A stretch of DNA of 7,704 bases. It comes from an uncultured Bacteroidota bacterium. Lineage in GTDB: Bacteria > Bacteroidota > Bacteroidia > Chitinophagales > Chitinophagaceae. The notes beneath the pieces were generated by a model. The model searched no databases. It saw only the letters and a list, made by a program, of their open reading frames with translations, and had not been told where the DNA came from. Positions within the stretch are counted from its first letter, which is position 1. Every line of letters starts with the position of its first letter. The stretch lies in contig CAIRNW010000304.1 in NCBI GenBank assembly GCA_903879995.1, forward strand, positions 1 to 7,704, in the 5' to 3' direction. Shown here in pieces: positions 6,253-7,704 of the stretch. Both the position numbers and the translations under genes were made by a program.

Positions 6253-7704
6253 ATGAGAAAATTCGCATCACTGTTCACCATGTTAATGCTGACCGCAGCA
6301 TTGGCATTTGGTCAGGCACGTACGATTACCGGTACTGTAGTGGATGAGAATGGGGTTGCCATACCTGGAGCCTCAGTCCAATTGAAAGGTGCCCGCACTG
6401 GGGTAGCTGCTGACAACACAGGTACATTCCGTCTTCAAGCTAAATCAGGCGACGTACTCTTAGTTTCAGGAGCTGGTTTAGAACCCACTGAATTTACAGT
6501 AGGAGCTGACAACACAGTTCGTATTCAAGCTAAACGTGTTGTAGCTGCTGGTGGTGAGGTAATCGTTACCAGTGGTTACGGAATTCGTAAGAGCCTTCGT
6601 AACATCTCTACCAACGCACAGGTAGTAACTTCTGAGCAATTGAATACCATTCGTCAGACAAACTTGAACAACGCCCTTGCTGGTAAAGTTTCTGGTATTC
6701 AGGTAAGAAGCCAGTCCTCAGCAAAATTGGGTAGCACCGGAAGTATCCGTCTTCGTGGTGAGTCTGGTTTTGGTGGTGGTCAGGGTATCCTCTACGTTGT
6801 TGATGGAACTATTCTTCCCAACCCAAATGATATCAACTTGGACGATATTGAAGACGTTACTGTTCTTCAGGGTCCTGCCGCTGCAGCCATCTTTGGTCCT
6901 CAGGGAGCTGGTGGTGCCATCGTTATGACTTTGAAAAGAGCTAAGAAAGGTCAAAAAGGAATTGGTGTTGATGTGAACCTGGGTGTTCAGAATGATAAAG
7001 TTTATATTCTACCTAACTACCAGAATTCTTATGCTGGTGGTGGTGTTGGAGATTTAATGAAATACACTTGGCAGCCTGGCCATCCTGAATCATGGAAGCG
7101 CTTGGATGGTAAATATTACCATGACTATGCGGATGATGCCAGCTGGGGTCCTCGCATGGTGGGACAGGAATATATTCCTTGGTATTCATGGTATGATGGT
7201 CACCGCTACTCCGGTACCACTGCCAAATTGTTGCCTCAGCCTAACAATGCTCGTGATTACTACAACACTGGCGTTATGTTGAATAACTCAGTTAGTGTAT
7301 CAAAAGCTACTGATAACACCAATATCCGTATGTCTTTTGGTAACATTGATCAGAAAGGCTTGATTCCTCAATCTTCTTTGAAGAAAAATACTTTCAGTAC
7401 AATCGCTACAGTTGAAGTAACGGATCGTTTGACTGCCTCTTTAAACTTTAACTATATCACCCAAATTGTACGTGGAGAATTTGATGATGGTTACGCCAAC
7501 CAAACAAGCGGATCATTTAATCAGTGGTTCCACCGTAATTTGGATATGGGAATCATGAAGGAGCTTAAAGATGTTCGTACTCCTGGCGGAATTATGGCTA
7601 GTTGGAATCACTTGAACCCTTCTGCTTACAATCCCAACAATACTCGTCCATTCTACGCTGGTAACTACTGGTATAACTTCTATACATACTTCGATCACAT
7701 GAAG
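6253..7704 (+). CDS. SusC/RagA-family TonB-linked outer-membrane receptor, partial
   Basis: The frame is open for 484 codons from the ATG at 6253 to the right edge. SusC proteins are usually around 1000 residues, so about half is visible. Residues 1-21 are a signal peptide (MLTAALAFGQ). Residues 22-95 form the carboxypeptidase-regulatory-like domain (TITGTVVDENGVAIPGASVQLKG). The VIVTSGYG stretch (103-110) leads into the TonB plug (about 113-228), with LNNALAGKVSGIQV (137-150), LYVVDG (180-185) and DDIEDVTVLQGPAAAAIFGPQGAGGAI (196-222). The barrel begins after about 230. There is no STN domain, so signalling through an anti-sigma factor is not expected. SusC receptors import bulky ligands such as glycans or peptides with TonB energy, usually with a SusD lipoprotein encoded next; that gene would lie outside the window. 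The ligand cannot be read from this part. Arginine codons are strongly biased to CGT (16 of 23 by eye), a sign of high expression. Confidence 0.95.
   Translation, partial: MRKFASLFTMLMLTAALAFGQARTITGTVVDENGVAIPGASVQLKGARTGVAADNTGTFRLQAKSGDVLLVSGAGLEPTEFTVGADNTVRIQAKRVVAAGGEVIVTSGYGIRKSLRNISTNAQVVTSEQLNTIRQTNLNNALAGKVSGIQVRSQSSAKLGSTGSIRLRGESGFGGGQGILYVVDGTILPNPNDINLDDIEDVTVLQGPAAAAIFGPQGAGGAIVMTLKRAKKGQKGIGVDVNLGVQNDKVYILPNYQNSYAGGGVGDLMKYTWQPGHPESWKRLDGKYYHDYADDASWGPRMVGQEYIPWYSWYDGHRYSGTTAKLLPQPNNARDYYNTGVMLNNSVSVSKATDNTNIRMSFGNIDQKGLIPQSSLKKNTFSTIATVEVTDRLTASLNFNYITQIVRGEFDDGYANQTSGSFNQWFHRNLDMGIMKELKDVRTPGGIMASWNHLNPSAYNPNNTRPFYAGNYWYNFYTYFDHMK

Noticed and set aside
6718..6954. Antisense open frame within the susC plug region
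   Set aside because: The sense frame encodes conserved plug motifs; the antisense peptide is low-complexity and rich in Ser and Thr, as expected of a shadow frame.

Overview
The window looks like chromosomal DNA from a member of the Bacteroidota, probably near the Chitinophagaceae. The family placement is an inference. The evidence is a SusC/RagA-type TonB-linked receptor, an OmpA-family protein with PD40 propeller repeats, a helix-hairpin-helix outer-membrane barrel of a type familiar from this phylum, and gene starts with no Shine-Dalgarno sequence but AT-rich leaders. All six genes are protein-coding. I see no RNA genes, CRISPR array, insertion sequence or attachment site.

Left half (1-3139, minus strand): three closely packed genes read leftward: folD (one-carbon/folate metabolism), queE (7-deazaguanine synthesis for queuosine) and a large envelope protein that runs off the left edge. 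The envelope protein has a signal peptide, TPR-like helices, a PD40 beta-propeller, a carboxypeptidase-regulatory-like domain and the first residues of what should be an OmpA C-terminal domain. This is the domain order of PorE of the type IX secretion system. The gaps (26 and 2 bases) suggest one transcript.

Centre (3140-3231): a 92-base divergent intergenic region separates the two transcription directions.

Right half (3232-7704, plus strand): a GTG-started secreted protein of 273 residues, likely a small outer-membrane barrel, is followed after 12 bases by a 682-residue protein with a ComEA-like helix-hairpin-helix motif just behind its signal peptide and a long beta-barrel-like remainder. 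The pair looks like a two-gene outer-membrane unit of unknown function. After a 138-base intergenic region with a candidate promoter and a perfect 9-bp inverted repeat comes a SusC-family receptor, cut by the right edge. Its codon use suggests very high expression.

Four of the six genes encode exported, probably outer-membrane-associated proteins, so the window is mainly an envelope locus with two housekeeping genes. The parts least explained by known biology are the HHH-barrel pair and the susC leader.
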